Below the pieces are notes generated by a model. That model did not search any database, was not told where the DNA came from, and saw nothing but the letters and a program-made list of their open reading frames with translations. DNA of 64,000 nt from an uncultured Lachnospiraceae bacterium (GTDB lineage Bacteria > Bacillota > Clostridia > Lachnospirales > Lachnospiraceae): the NCBI GenBank assembly GCA_947626745.1, contig CANQTF010000010.1, positions 1-64,000 of the forward strand. The letters run 5' to 3'. Made by a program: the position numbers and the translations under genes. Positions 33,479 through 42,272 of this stretch are shown one piece after another (position 1 is the first letter of the stretch; each line of letters starts with the position of its first letter).

Positions 33479-33856
33479 ATGCCCGGACAGAATCCTTATG
33501 AACAGTATCAGATCAATAAGATCATGACGGCTTCGCCGGCGGAGATCACGCTGATGCTGTATGAGGGAGCGATCAAGTTTTGCAATATCGCTATTATGGC
33601 AATTGAACAGAAGGATATGGAGAAGGCGCACACCAATATTATGAAGACGCAGCGTATCATTGAAGAATTCCGAAATACGCTGGATCGCAAGTATGCGGTG
33701 GCGGAAGACTTTGACAGGATTTATGTTTATGTGCTGCAGCGCCTGTTTCAGGCCAATATCAATAAGGACGAAGAGATCCTTGAGGAAGTCAACCGCCATC
33801 TGCGCAGTCTCCGGGATACTTGGAAGGAAGTCATGAAGCGCTGCAATAAGGCATAG
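33479..33856 (+). CDS. fliS: FliS, flagellin export chaperone
   Basis: 125 residues, nearly all FliS: NPYEQYQINKIMTASPAEIT, LMLYEGAIKFCNIAIMAIEQ and the later LFQANINKDEEILEEVNRHL, RSLRDTWKEVM. It binds the flagellin C-terminus in the cytosol and delivers it to the export gate. AAGGAGGA precedes ATG 33479. Located between fliD and the FliT-like gene in the standard order. Confidence 0.95.
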   Translation: MPGQNPYEQYQINKIMTASPAEITLMLYEGAIKFCNIAIMAIEQKDMEKAHTNIMKTQRIIEEFRNTLDRKYAVAEDFDRIYVYVLQRLFQANINKDEEILEEVNRHLRSLRDTWKEVMKRCNKA

Positions 33857-33872
33857 AAAGGTGTGTAACGGT

Positions 33873-34349
33873 ATGGGTCAGAGCAGTGCGCAGATATTAC
33901 TGCAGAGTCTTGAGAAGAAGAACCGGGTTTTGGATCGTATCATCTCGCAGATCGGTGTGCAGGAGGAGATCCTGAAACAGGAAGAGTTCGACATGGATGC
34001 CTTTGACCGGACGATCGATGCGCAGGGCGCTTATCTGGAGCAGTTAGAGAAGCTGGACAACGGTTTCGAGACCCTGTACGACAGAGTACGGGAAGAGCTG
34101 ATCGGGAACAGGGAGCTGTACCGCGATGAGATCGCGCGCATGAAGGAAGAGATCCAGCAGATCACCGACAAGATCGTGACGATCAATGCGGGCAATATGC
34201 GCAATAAGGTGCTGGCGGAGAATCAGTTTAAGAAGAAGCGCACCGCTATCGGTGAGGGAACGGCCAAAAGCAAGGTCGCAAGAAATTACTATAACAGCAT
34301 GAACAACTTAAATTATGTATCACCGCAGTTCTACGACAGTAAGAAGTAG
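33873..34349 (+). CDS. FliT/FlgN-like flagellar export chaperone candidate
   Basis: 158 residues, predicted to be almost wholly helical (LEKKNRVLDRIISQIGVQEE, ILKQEEFDMDAFDRTIDAQG, YLEQLEKLDNGFETLYDRVR), ending in a basic, Tyr/Asn-rich tail (NYYNSMNNLNYVSPQFY). It has no catalytic motif. Its place directly after fliS and before flagellin is that of FliT, the FliD chaperone, although its length is more like FlgN. ATG 33873 is preferred to the GTG at 33861; AAAGG lies upstream. Assignment is by context. Confidence 0.65.
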   Translation: MGQSSAQILLQSLEKKNRVLDRIISQIGVQEEILKQEEFDMDAFDRTIDAQGAYLEQLEKLDNGFETLYDRVREELIGNRELYRDEIARMKEEIQQITDKIVTINAGNMRNKVLAENQFKKKRTAIGEGTAKSKVARNYYNSMNNLNYVSPQFYDSKK

Positions 34350-34406
34350 CGGAAAACCTTGTACTTACGGGCTTTCAGAAAAATATAAAAAAATTTGAAA
34401 AAGCCC

Positions 34407-34433
34407 TAAAGTAAATCGGAAGTTATCCGATAT
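34407..34433 (+). promoter_or_regulatory. Sigma-D promoter of flagellin
   Basis: TAAA (34407-34410), 15-base spacer, TCCGATAT (34426-34433). Start of transcription near 34441 gives an mRNA leader of about 127 bases. Confidence 0.88.
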
Positions 34434-34527
34434 ATATTACAAGTAAAGTAAAACAAATTTACTTACGCAACCGTAGCGGAACCGAAGGCAGCGTACGAGC
34501 CGGAGGGACCGTTACAAACAAAAACTA

Positions 34528-34560
34528 GCAGCATGGAAGCTGCATTAAATTCAAGGAGGA
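34528..34560 (+). promoter_or_regulatory. CsrA-type binding hairpin plus ribosome-binding site in the flagellin leader
   Basis: GCAGC (34528-34532) and GCTGC (34539-34543) form a stem whose 6-base loop ATGGAA exposes GGA, the CsrA recognition triplet. A second GGA lies 15 bases downstream within the ribosome-binding site AAGGAGGA (34553-34560). Two spaced GGA sites, one covering the ribosome site, are the arrangement by which CsrA represses hag in Bacillus subtilis. Confidence 0.65.
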
Positions 34561-34567
34561 ATATATT

Positions 34568-35497
34568 ATGGTAGTACAACACAACATTACAGCGATGAAC
34601 TCTAACAGAATGCTTGGTCTTACGACCAGCGCACAGGCTAAGTCAACTGAGAAGTTGTCTTCTGGTTACAAGATCAACCGTGCAGCAGACGATGCAGCAG
34701 GTCTGGCGATTTCCGAGAAGATGAGAAGACAGATCAGAGGTCTTACGCAGGCATCTGCTAACGCACAGGACGGTATCTCCTGCGTGCAGACGGCAGAAGG
34801 TGCATTGAACGAAGTTCATGATATGTTACAGCGTATCAATGAGTTGGCAGTTAAGGGTGAGACGGCTACACTGACATCTACAGACCGTTCTTACATCATG
34901 ACCGAGGTTCAGCAGCTTATGTCCGAGATCGACCGTGTACAGAGCACGACGACTTTCAACGAGCAGAATCTGTTGACAGGTGAGTTCACGAGCAAGGCTC
35001 TTCAGGTTGGTGCAGAGGCAGGCCAGCACATCGCAATCACGATTCAGGATATGAGCGTGAGCGGTTTGGCAAGTCTGGTAACCACGAACTCCGGCTCCAA
35101 GACGTTTGGTGACGGCACAAATACTGGCATCAAATTGGAAGATGTAGCATCGAAGGTTCTGTCCAGCTTCTATCAGGGCTTCAACAAGGATGCGATCTCT
35201 ACGGTTAAGACAGAGAAAGACTTCGCAAGCCTGAACGCATTCGTTAAGGCTGCATTACAGGAAGTTTCCAAACAGCGTTCCGATCTTGGTGCGGTTCAGA
35301 ACAGACTTGAGCACACCATCAACAATCTGGACAACGTAGTTGAGAACACGACTTCCGCTGAGGCACAGATCCGTGATACGGATATCGCTACAGAGATGGT
35401 TAAGTACGCTAACAACAACATCCTGCAGCAGGCCGGCACATCGATGCTGTCTCAGGCTAATCAGAGCAACCAGTTGGCACTGTCCTTACTTGGCTAA
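34568..35497 (+). CDS. fliC: Flagellin
   Basis: 309 residues, the main filament subunit. The D0/D1 ends are highly conserved: MVVQHNITAMNSNRMLGLTT, STEKLSSGYKINRAADDAAG, LAISEKMRRQIRGLTQASAN at the start, and IRDTDIATEMVKYANNNILQ, QAGTSMLSQANQSNQLALSL at the end. The central domain is short (~90 residues), so the filament surface is compact and its serine/threonine-rich stretch (about 170-190, TTNSGSKTF) is a candidate O-glycan site. A single Cys (about 72, in DGISCVQTAEG) is unusual among flagellins. AAGGAGGA sits 8 bases upstream of ATG 34568. Transcription appears to be sigma-D driven and translation CsrA-controlled; terminator at 35541. Confidence 0.97.
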   Translation: MVVQHNITAMNSNRMLGLTTSAQAKSTEKLSSGYKINRAADDAAGLAISEKMRRQIRGLTQASANAQDGISCVQTAEGALNEVHDMLQRINELAVKGETATLTSTDRSYIMTEVQQLMSEIDRVQSTTTFNEQNLLTGEFTSKALQVGAEAGQHIAITIQDMSVSGLASLVTTNSGSKTFGDGTNTGIKLEDVASKVLSSFYQGFNKDAISTVKTEKDFASLNAFVKAALQEVSKQRSDLGAVQNRLEHTINNLDNVVENTTSAEAQIRDTDIATEMVKYANNNILQQAGTSMLSQANQSNQLALSLLG

Positions 35498-35540
35498 TCG
35501 ATTAGCGGTTCATGAAGAACATTGCGTAATAACTACCAAA

Positions 35541-35566
35541 GAGCCACCCGTTCGGGTGGCTCTTTT
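35541..35566 (+). terminator. Terminator after flagellin
   Basis: GAGCCACCC (35541-35549) and GGGTGGCTC (35554-35562) with a 4-base loop, preceded by AAA and followed by TTTT. Confidence 0.92.
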
Positions 35567-35610
35567 CATGTCTGAAAGCATGTCTGCAGGGAAAGAGACA
35601 AGCGGTCTGT

Positions 35611-36672
35611 TTATTTGGTCAGCTCTTCAAGCTTTTGCAGCGCCATGGGGAAGTCGCCGCATTTCCGGTAATGTGCGAGGGCGGCGGCCCTGTCTCCCAT
35701 CATCTCGTTGATCAATCCGATATTGTAGGAAGGAATGAAAGTGTTGGCGCCTTCCACATGGGCGACGCCGCAGGACAGCGCCTTGACGAATTCCAGCAGC
35801 GCTTTCATGTACTGCCCGTTCCTGAGATAGATCAGTCCCATCAGATCCAGAAAGTCCGCCGATACCGCAAAAGCGTCGTAGACGCCTGAGAGCCCCAGTG
35901 CTTCCTCTGCGCGGCCCAGATGCAGCAGCGCATAGCCGTAACCGATCACCATCATCTGGACATATTCCGCGGACGGGTCCACATCATAGGAAAGCCCTTT
36001 GCCGTAATACAGACAGGCATTCTCGTCGTCGCGGATCATGTTGTACGCCTGACCGATCTGAAAATAGGTATAGGGGTTGTCGGGATTTCTTGCCAGGTCT
36101 TTCTCCAGAAGCGTGATATTGCGCATCGCCTTTTCGCGCAGCGCGTCCTCGCTGCCGTTGTAGCCGGAATGCTCGACGCTCAGAGGGATACGGTAGGCGC
36201 TTGCGGCCGCGCTCTCTGCGCAGACCGGGCGCACCTGTTCGTGGATGATGCCCTCATAGTGATAGTATCGGCGTGAAAAAAACCTTTCCACCAGATCGGT
36301 GTACACGCTGTCGGCGCCGTTCATCCGGTAATGATTCTGTCTGGACAGAAGGCCGACGGCATGGGGCTTCTCCTCTGACAGGCGAAGGATCGCATCTATG
36401 TCGAGCTTGGTCAGATACTCGTCGCAGTCGATCACGAGGATCCTGTCGTGGGAGGCTTTCTCAATAGAATAATTTCTGGCGGCAGAGAAATCGTCGCGCC
36501 AGACATAATCCAGCACTTGATCGGCGTAGGCGGCTGCGATGTCCTTGGTCCGGTCCGTGGAACCCGTATCTACGACGACAATCTCCCAGTCATACTGCCG
36601 CAGCGGCTGCAGACATTTTGCGATATTCTGTTCTTCGTTTTTGGCAATGATGCATACGGAAATCGGAAGCAT
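35611..36672 (-). CDS. GT2-type glycosyltransferase with TPR tail
   Basis: 353 residues. Residues 1-~200 are a GT2 (GT-A) domain: LPISVCIIAKNEEQNIAKCL, VVVDTGSTDRTKDIA, DDFSAARNYSIEKASHDRIL and the metal-binding VIDCDEY. Residues ~215-350 are tetratricopeptide-like repeats (NPDNPYTYFQIGQAYNMIRD, ACLYYGKGLSYDVDPSAEYV, ALLEFVKALSCGVAHVEGAN). The GT2-TPR pattern occurs four times in this island and recalls the GT2-TPR proteins that modify surface proteins in Firmicutes. Last gene of the minus-strand run 42150-35611; AGGAGA precedes ATG 36672. Acceptor presumed to be a flagellar or surface protein. Confidence 0.85.
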   Translation of the reverse strand: MLPISVCIIAKNEEQNIAKCLQPLRQYDWEIVVVDTGSTDRTKDIAAAYADQVLDYVWRDDFSAARNYSIEKASHDRILVIDCDEYLTKLDIDAILRLSEEKPHAVGLLSRQNHYRMNGADSVYTDLVERFFSRRYYHYEGIIHEQVRPVCAESAAASAYRIPLSVEHSGYNGSEDALREKAMRNITLLEKDLARNPDNPYTYFQIGQAYNMIRDDENACLYYGKGLSYDVDPSAEYVQMMVIGYGYALLHLGRAEEALGLSGVYDAFAVSADFLDLMGLIYLRNGQYMKALLEFVKALSCGVAHVEGANTFIPSYNIGLINEMMGDRAAALAHYRKCGDFPMALQKLEELTK

Positions 36673-36709
36673 GGCAGTTCTCCTTGCTGCGGCCGGACAG
36701 ATCGGCCGG

Positions 36710-37894
36710 TCATTTTACGCCGTAACAGCGATCCAGCGCCTCCAGTATGGAATCGACGCAGTTTACCCAAGTGTAGCTAGCGGCAGTTTTGGCGTAGGCG
36801 TTCTCGATCAGCTCCTGCGCCTGTGCTGGATGGGAAAGCCAGTACTCCGCAATTTCCGGCAGCCGCTCCAAATGCTCCAGACTGTAAAGGGCGATGTCCT
36901 TTTGATCCGTGTAATGTTCGTCTATCCACGAACTGGAATCCGTCAGGCAGACGGAATGCCGCAGCATCGTGTTGAAGATTCGATCGTGTGTGCCGGCTTT
37001 AAACCACGGCATCACATTCAGATTGATCCGCGCGTCCCGCATATAGGCAAAGGTTTCCGCCAACCCGATACGGTCGCTCAGAATATGCAGCTTGTCCGAG
37101 GAGGCGGAGGGATGGTTTTCCCAGCCGCGTCCCAATACGGATACGGGCAGCCCGGCGTCAGCCAGCACCTGTATCGCCTTGCCGCGGTAGTACATGCGGA
37201 CCATCCAGTCGATGGGCGTCATATTGCGCATAATTGTCTTGACCGCGCTGTCGCTTAACGGCATATGGCGCTCCTGCAGCACGTCCAGAACAGACCGGAT
37301 CAAGGACTTGTCGGTGTGTGCGGTCAGATCCCGGCCGATCTGCATATAGATCTCATACATCGGGGAATCTTTGCCGAACAGAGTCTCCAGCTGCGGCAGC
37401 ATGCTTTCCGGAACATAATATGTGCCGGAAAACAGGATATCGTAGCTCTTATCCGTATAGGGAATGGCAGACTTGTCGTCCGGCGTTCCGGCATGTGCGA
37501 GGAACTCGATGTGCTCCACGCCGGGAAAATATCGTTTGACATAGGCCACATGCTCTTCGTCGGGACAGAACTGGATATATCTTTTGGGGTGCCGCTCCAT
37601 AGTGGGGTGGAGGCGCAGCGGGTGATCCATCAGGATGTGAAGCGTGACGGCGCCCAGCGTATCCCACAGATTGATGAACGTATCGTTGTGGATGCCCGCA
37701 CGGTCAAAGCAGATCACCGCATCGACGTTCCGCTCGCAGAAGGTCATGAACTCCTCCGTGGAATGGCAGGGCTTGGAAGGATCGACCAGATCGAGGATAA
37801 AGGTCTCGTGTCCGCGCCCGGCCAGCTCACCGGCTATTTCGTCAGTGAAATAATTGAAAGATTCCGTTGATTCATAGAACAGTATAAACCTCAT
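36710..37894 (-). CDS. CgeB-like glycosyltransferase, diverged branch
   Basis: 394 residues. The N-terminal half (MRFILFYESTESFNYFTDEI, DAVICFDRAG, LHILMDHPLRLHP) differs from the DUF3880 type at 26907-30597 but resembles the C-terminal half of the 39922-42150 protein (HVAYVKR-F-P, DILFSGTYY). The C-terminal donor block is RGWENHPSASSDKLHILSD, ARINLNVMPWFKAGTHDRIF, NTMLRHSVCLTDSS. ATG 37894 with GGGAGA 8 bases upstream is preferred to ATG 37912, which overlaps the previous stop. Third gene of a four-gene minus-strand operon. Confidence 0.82.
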   Translation of the reverse strand: MRFILFYESTESFNYFTDEIAGELAGRGHETFILDLVDPSKPCHSTEEFMTFCERNVDAVICFDRAGIHNDTFINLWDTLGAVTLHILMDHPLRLHPTMERHPKRYIQFCPDEEHVAYVKRYFPGVEHIEFLAHAGTPDDKSAIPYTDKSYDILFSGTYYVPESMLPQLETLFGKDSPMYEIYMQIGRDLTAHTDKSLIRSVLDVLQERHMPLSDSAVKTIMRNMTPIDWMVRMYYRGKAIQVLADAGLPVSVLGRGWENHPSASSDKLHILSDRIGLAETFAYMRDARINLNVMPWFKAGTHDRIFNTMLRHSVCLTDSSSWIDEHYTDQKDIALYSLEHLERLPEIAEYWLSHPAQAQELIENAYAKTAASYTWVNCVDSILEALDRCYGVK

Positions 37895-37911
37895 TTTTTG
37901 TCTCCCATACA

Positions 37912-39909
37912 TTACTTTGTTGTATCGTTATGCGCCGCTTCTTCTCTATAGCGGAGGAGCAGTTCGTCCAGATCGGTGCCGTATGCCAACAGCCCGGGAC
38001 GGCCGTTGGCTTCGTCGTCTATGCAGCGGCGGAGGATCTCCAGTATGTCAGCCAGCTCCTGATGAAAGTCGGAGCCGGGCAGCATCACGTCGGGTCTGTT
38101 TTTGACCGTATCGATAAATAATTGATATGCCTTCCCAAGCTCCCGCTTTTGGAAGAGCGCCGCCAGCTGTTCTTTGAGCGCCAGCGTCTCGGCCTTTTCC
38201 TGTGTAAAGCCGATAGGTGCTTCGTAGCAGGAAAGGCCGCGCCAGCGGATCCACACGTACAGAAGTTGTTCGGAGAGGAAGCCGTAGACTCTTTTGTGGT
38301 AGTCGTCGTAGGCGCTGACGTCGATGTGCTCGGCGGCGGCGCGGAATACGGCAAAGAGCCATTCGGCGTACTCGTCAAACAGTGTCTTGGTCGTCACAAA
38401 GAGGTTGCCGGAGTAGACGCTGTGGCCGTCGAGGACCGCTTGAAAAAACGGCGCGCAGTCCGGGAAAAGCGCGGCAGCGGCATCTTGGACGGCCATGAGA
38501 TCGGCAAGATTATGGGCTTTGGCGTAGGCGTCGCGGTAGCATTCCGGATAAGTGACGGGCTGTGACAGGATCACGTCATATTCTGCAAGGATCGGCATGA
38601 AGTCCGCCTTCGACATGATGCGGCCTTCCTTTGTCAGAAAGTATCTGCGGTAGTGGCACAGACCGATATATTCCGTGTTCCGCACATTTTTCCATGCCCA
38701 ATACAGGCCGGTCAGCTCGCTGTAATAGGGGTTCTGCGCGGAGATGTTATCGCCGGTGTCGTCGCCGGGATAACCGAGATCGTCCTTGAGCGCCCGCCCC
38801 ACATGCAGCGGGTGGTATATGGGATCCTCCGGTACATGGAAGGGCACATGGGTACACACATAGATCTGCAGGACGCCCTTGCTGTAATTGGCGGCGACGG
38901 CCCGGCAGACAGCGCACAGCTCCGCCTCGCCGACGGGAAGGTCGAGAAGGTGCAGGAGCAGCCGGTTCAGCTCCGTGACATAATCCTTGATATAAGGATT
39001 GTCGTGATAATTCGGGATCCTCTGTAAGGTCTCCGCCTTCAGCTCCAGAAAGAAATCATACGGAACGCGGGTGAGCCGCAGACTGATCATCTTCATGGCG
39101 GCGAGATAGCACAGGGTAAGGAACTGATATTCCGTTTCTTTGCGGTATTCGTTGAGAAAGCCGCGGGCCGCGCATTCGTCCCACATCATTTTGTCCACCG
39201 CCAGAATATCAAAATGGTGGGAAGCGTCGGGGACGAGCACCGTGGAGGAGGGATTGACATAGTAGTGATACAGCCGTTCCTCGAGGATGTACACCTTAGA
39301 CGCATAGAAATAGAGCAGTGTGGAGAAAAAGTGATCCTCGTATGCCAGGCCTTCGGGGAAAAAAATCTGGTTGTCCAGCAGAAAATCCCTGCAGAACAGT
39401 TTGTCCCACACGCCGTATCCGATGGAGCCGCATACGAGAAACAGCTTTCGCTTCTCTGTCGTATCGATCTCCAGCATGCGGTCCTGAGCCTCTGTCTGCT
39501 TCGGCGGCAGCGCCTGACCGGGCAGCGCGCTGTCCCGCCAGTTGCGGCACATGACGATGTCGCAGCCGTGCGCTGCTATCTTCTCGTGCAGCTTTTCATA
39601 CATGTCAGGCTCTATCCAGTCGTCCGAATCCACATACCCCACATAGGGAGCGGAGGCGTACTGCAGACCGATGTTCCTGGCGCGTCCCTGATGTCCGTTC
39701 TCATCGCAGTGAATGATCGTGACGGATTCCGGACAGGACGCCTCGATCGCGGTGAGCTTATCCCATGTGCCGTCCGTAGAGCAGTCGTCCACCATAATGA
39801 GCTCCAGCCTCTCTATGCCGATCGTCTGGCGGCGCAGGGAGTCGAAGCATCTGTCGATATATTTTTCCACATTGTAACAGGGAATGATGACGCTGATCAG
39901 TTTGTCCAT
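37912..39909 (-). CDS. Bifunctional GT2 + DUF4422 glycosyltransferase
   Basis: 665 residues. Residues 1-~330 are a GT2 domain (LISVIIPCYNVEKYIDRCFD, VDDCSTDGTW, GRARNIGLQYASAPYVGYVD, DSDDWIEPDMYEKL). Residues ~355-560 match DUF4422, a glycosyltransferase-like domain of capsule loci (IYVCTHVPFHVPEDPIYHPL, NPYYSELTGLYWAWKN, EYIGLCHYRRYF, HSVYSGNLFVTTK). A short helical tail follows. Two transferases in one chain would add consecutive sugars. AAAGGA precedes ATG 39909, 13 bases after the upstream gene. DUF4422 is often linked with galactofuranose-containing polysaccharides, which would fit glf at 50129. Confidence 0.85.
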   Translation of the reverse strand: MDKLISVIIPCYNVEKYIDRCFDSLRRQTIGIERLELIMVDDCSTDGTWDKLTAIEASCPESVTIIHCDENGHQGRARNIGLQYASAPYVGYVDSDDWIEPDMYEKLHEKIAAHGCDIVMCRNWRDSALPGQALPPKQTEAQDRMLEIDTTEKRKLFLVCGSIGYGVWDKLFCRDFLLDNQIFFPEGLAYEDHFFSTLLYFYASKVYILEERLYHYYVNPSSTVLVPDASHHFDILAVDKMMWDECAARGFLNEYRKETEYQFLTLCYLAAMKMISLRLTRVPYDFFLELKAETLQRIPNYHDNPYIKDYVTELNRLLLHLLDLPVGEAELCAVCRAVAANYSKGVLQIYVCTHVPFHVPEDPIYHPLHVGRALKDDLGYPGDDTGDNISAQNPYYSELTGLYWAWKNVRNTEYIGLCHYRRYFLTKEGRIMSKADFMPILAEYDVILSQPVTYPECYRDAYAKAHNLADLMAVQDAAAALFPDCAPFFQAVLDGHSVYSGNLFVTTKTLFDEYAEWLFAVFRAAAEHIDVSAYDDYHKRVYGFLSEQLLYVWIRWRGLSCYEAPIGFTQEKAETLALKEQLAALFQKRELGKAYQLFIDTVKNRPDVMLPGSDFHQELADILEILRRCIDDEANGRPGLLAYGTDLDELLLRYREEAAHNDTTK

Positions 39910-39921
39910 TGCCGATCCTTT

Positions 39922-42150
39922 CTAGGATAATTCTTGTAATAGCTTCATGAACTCGTCGGCGCGGTGTGCCCATGTGTGGCGCGCGGCTGCGGCGCTGTGG
40001 CCGCTGTCGGCGATGCGCTGCATGCGGTCCGGGTCGCGCAGGAGGGCAGCGGCCGTCTCTCCCAGCTTATCCGCTTCCGCCAGAGAGTAGAAGACCAGTT
40101 CTTCGTCATCGCGGAATTGTTCCTTCAGGTAGACGCTGTCGTCCGTCAGGCACACCGCGCTCTGCAGCATGGCGTTGAAAATGCGTTCGCAGCAGCCGTC
40201 CTTAAACCAGGATAACTGATTCAGAACGAGCTTGCTGTCGCCCATCAGGCCGAGAGCCTCCTCGAAGGAAATGACGGAATGCAGGTCGAACAAAGGGTTG
40301 CCGTAAAGCGGGGTATCTTCCCAACCGCCGCCATATACAGTCACGGTAATGCCGGCGTCCACAAGCGACTGCAGGACCTTCAGGCGGTACGTGGCGGAGA
40401 GGTTGAGATCCACATAGCGGTGCTGCGCGATCATATACTTCAGCTCCGCCTCCGACACGTCCGGTCGTATCTGCCGGAGGCAGTCCTCGACGGTCTGCTC
40501 AAAGGTGGTGTGCGTGTGGCTGCGCAGATATTCCAGCAGCGTCTTGTCAAAGATATCGAACGTGCAGTCCTTGGCGAATTTGTAGCTGCCCACGAACAGC
40601 ACGTCGATGCTGCGTTCCCTTATGGGCACAGGCGGGCGGCCGGGCTGCAGCTCTTCGCCGCCGGCCGGAATAAAAAAGGCATTGCGTACCGCAGGACAGA
40701 AGCGCTTGACATACGCCACATGCGTTCTGTCCTCGCAGATGACGATTCCGTGTGCCGGGCTGTCGTCCAGCGTGTCATGGTAGTACATGGGATGATCCCA
40801 CAGCAGATTGAAGACGGGGATCTGCCATTGATCCCACAGCGATTTTTCGTCGGCCGTTTTCAGGTTGAACGCATAATTGTTAAAGGTCAGCACGGCGTCG
40901 ATCCCCTTTTCATGGAACGCATAGAGCTCCTCCATGCTCTCCGTCAGCTGCTCCTGCGAAGAAAAATAGTTGAATATAAGCAGTTCACAGCCCATTTCTT
41001 CGAGCGCTTTCGCGTATTGATCCGCAAGATACTGCAGGATAAACAGCCCGCTTCTGAAGATCACGATGCGTCTCGGCCGCGCTGCCGCCGTTTTCCTTAA
41101 CAGTCGGACGGCCCGTTCCGCAGCGGGAGGATATTCCCCGCACTCGTGGTAGTAAGCCAGTGCATTGTCGAGATCTCCCGTCTGCTCACAGATCAGCGCG
41201 ATATGGTAGAAGGCGAGGAAGCTGTTGGCGCCGTGGAATCTGCAGTCGGCGTATGCGGTCGCTTGGAGGAACTGTTCGATTGCCTGCGGATACATGCCGT
41301 TGGCCATATAGATGCGCCCCATCAGGTAGACAAAATCCGCAGTGACGGCAAATTCGTCATAGATATGTGCAAACCCGAGCGCCGCTTCGGCGCGGCCGGT
41401 CAGTAACAGCGTGTTGCCGTAGGAGATCACCAGCGCCTGTACATATGCCAGCGAAGGATCTACGTCAAAATAAAGTCCCTTGCCATAGTATTCACAGGCC
41501 GATTCATAGTCTTCTATGATCTCGTAGCCCTTGCCGAGTTGATAGTAGACATAGGGATTCTCCGGCTCCAGCGAGAGTTGTCTGTGCAGCAGCGTCAGAT
41601 TCCGCTTGCTCTTGGCGCGCTGCTCTTCGGGCGTCATATCGTACCCGGAGTGTCCGATGGTCGTGTGCAGCAGAAGACACGGGAGCTCCCGGCCGTTTTT
41701 TGGCGTGAGCTGTTCGTGGATGATGCCGGTATAGTGATAGAGGCGTCTGTCAAAGAAGCGCTCGGTATTGTCCGTGTTATTCAGGACATAATGCCCGTTC
41801 TCCGTGACCAGATTCCGGCGCGATACCGCTCCCACGCTGTCGGCGTGATGTTCGCGGAAATAGTCCAGCTCTTCCACATCGATCTCTTGGATCCACTCGT
41901 CGCAGTCCAGCATCAGGATCCAGTCGTTGGAGGCTTCCCGCAGGGAGAAGTTGCGCGCGGCGGAGAAGTCGTCACACCAGACGAAGTCCAGCACTTTATC
42001 CGCATATGCGGCGGCGATCTCCTTGGTCCGGTCGGCGGAGCCTGTGTCCACGACGACGATCTCAAAGCCGTAGGGTTTGACGGAACGGAGACACTTTTCT
42101 ATGCGCTTTTCTTCGTTTTTGGCTATGATACATACAGATATCGGGTGCAT
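39922..42150 (-). CDS. GT2-TPR-CgeB-like trimodular glycosyltransferase
   Basis: About 742 residues. Residues 1-~205: GT2 (HPISVCIIAKNEEKRIEKCL, VVVDTGSADRTKEIA, DDFSAARNFSLREASNDWIL, LDCDEW). Residues ~215-375: TPR repeats (NPYVYYQLGKGYEIIEDYES, ACEYYGKGLYFDVDPSLAYV). Residues ~380-740: CgeB-like transferase (RRIVIFRSGLFILQYLADQY, DVLFVGSYKF, VYGGGWEDTPLYGN, NQLSWFKDGCCERIFNAMLQ). It therefore fuses the two proteins encoded separately at 35611 and 36710 in the same operon. Start uncertain: ATG 42150 gives the family-standard MHPISV start with weak GGAAA; ATG 42165 is possible. It heads the operon that reads toward flagellin. Confidence 0.83.
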   Translation of the reverse strand: MHPISVCIIAKNEEKRIEKCLRSVKPYGFEIVVVDTGSADRTKEIAAAYADKVLDFVWCDDFSAARNFSLREASNDWILMLDCDEWIQEIDVEELDYFREHHADSVGAVSRRNLVTENGHYVLNNTDNTERFFDRRLYHYTGIIHEQLTPKNGRELPCLLLHTTIGHSGYDMTPEEQRAKSKRNLTLLHRQLSLEPENPYVYYQLGKGYEIIEDYESACEYYGKGLYFDVDPSLAYVQALVISYGNTLLLTGRAEAALGFAHIYDEFAVTADFVYLMGRIYMANGMYPQAIEQFLQATAYADCRFHGANSFLAFYHIALICEQTGDLDNALAYYHECGEYPPAAERAVRLLRKTAAARPRRIVIFRSGLFILQYLADQYAKALEEMGCELLIFNYFSSQEQLTESMEELYAFHEKGIDAVLTFNNYAFNLKTADEKSLWDQWQIPVFNLLWDHPMYYHDTLDDSPAHGIVICEDRTHVAYVKRFCPAVRNAFFIPAGGEELQPGRPPVPIRERSIDVLFVGSYKFAKDCTFDIFDKTLLEYLRSHTHTTFEQTVEDCLRQIRPDVSEAELKYMIAQHRYVDLNLSATYRLKVLQSLVDAGITVTVYGGGWEDTPLYGNPLFDLHSVISFEEALGLMGDSKLVLNQLSWFKDGCCERIFNAMLQSAVCLTDDSVYLKEQFRDDEELVFYSLAEADKLGETAAALLRDPDRMQRIADSGHSAAAARHTWAHRADEFMKLLQELS

Positions 42151-42219
42151 AATTTTGGTTTCCATGTTAATATAGTACCATAACATGCCGAATAAATCTA
42201 CGGAAAGAATTCGGCGGCA

Positions 42220-42228
42220 GGGGGGGGG
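42220..42228 (+). repeat. G9 homopolymer tract between divergent glycosyltransferase operons
   Basis: Nine Gs in the 122-base divergent region between the minus-strand start (42150) and the + strand start (42273), 45 bases before the latter. It lies in the probable 5' leader or promoter of the + operon. ATG 42185 opens a frame through the tract (out of frame with the 42273 gene at nine Gs, in frame at eight), but it has no ribosome-binding site. Confidence 0.88.
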
Positions 42229-42272
42229 AAGTCCGGCCGCCGAACGGCATGCGCGGAAGGGGAGGACGATAC

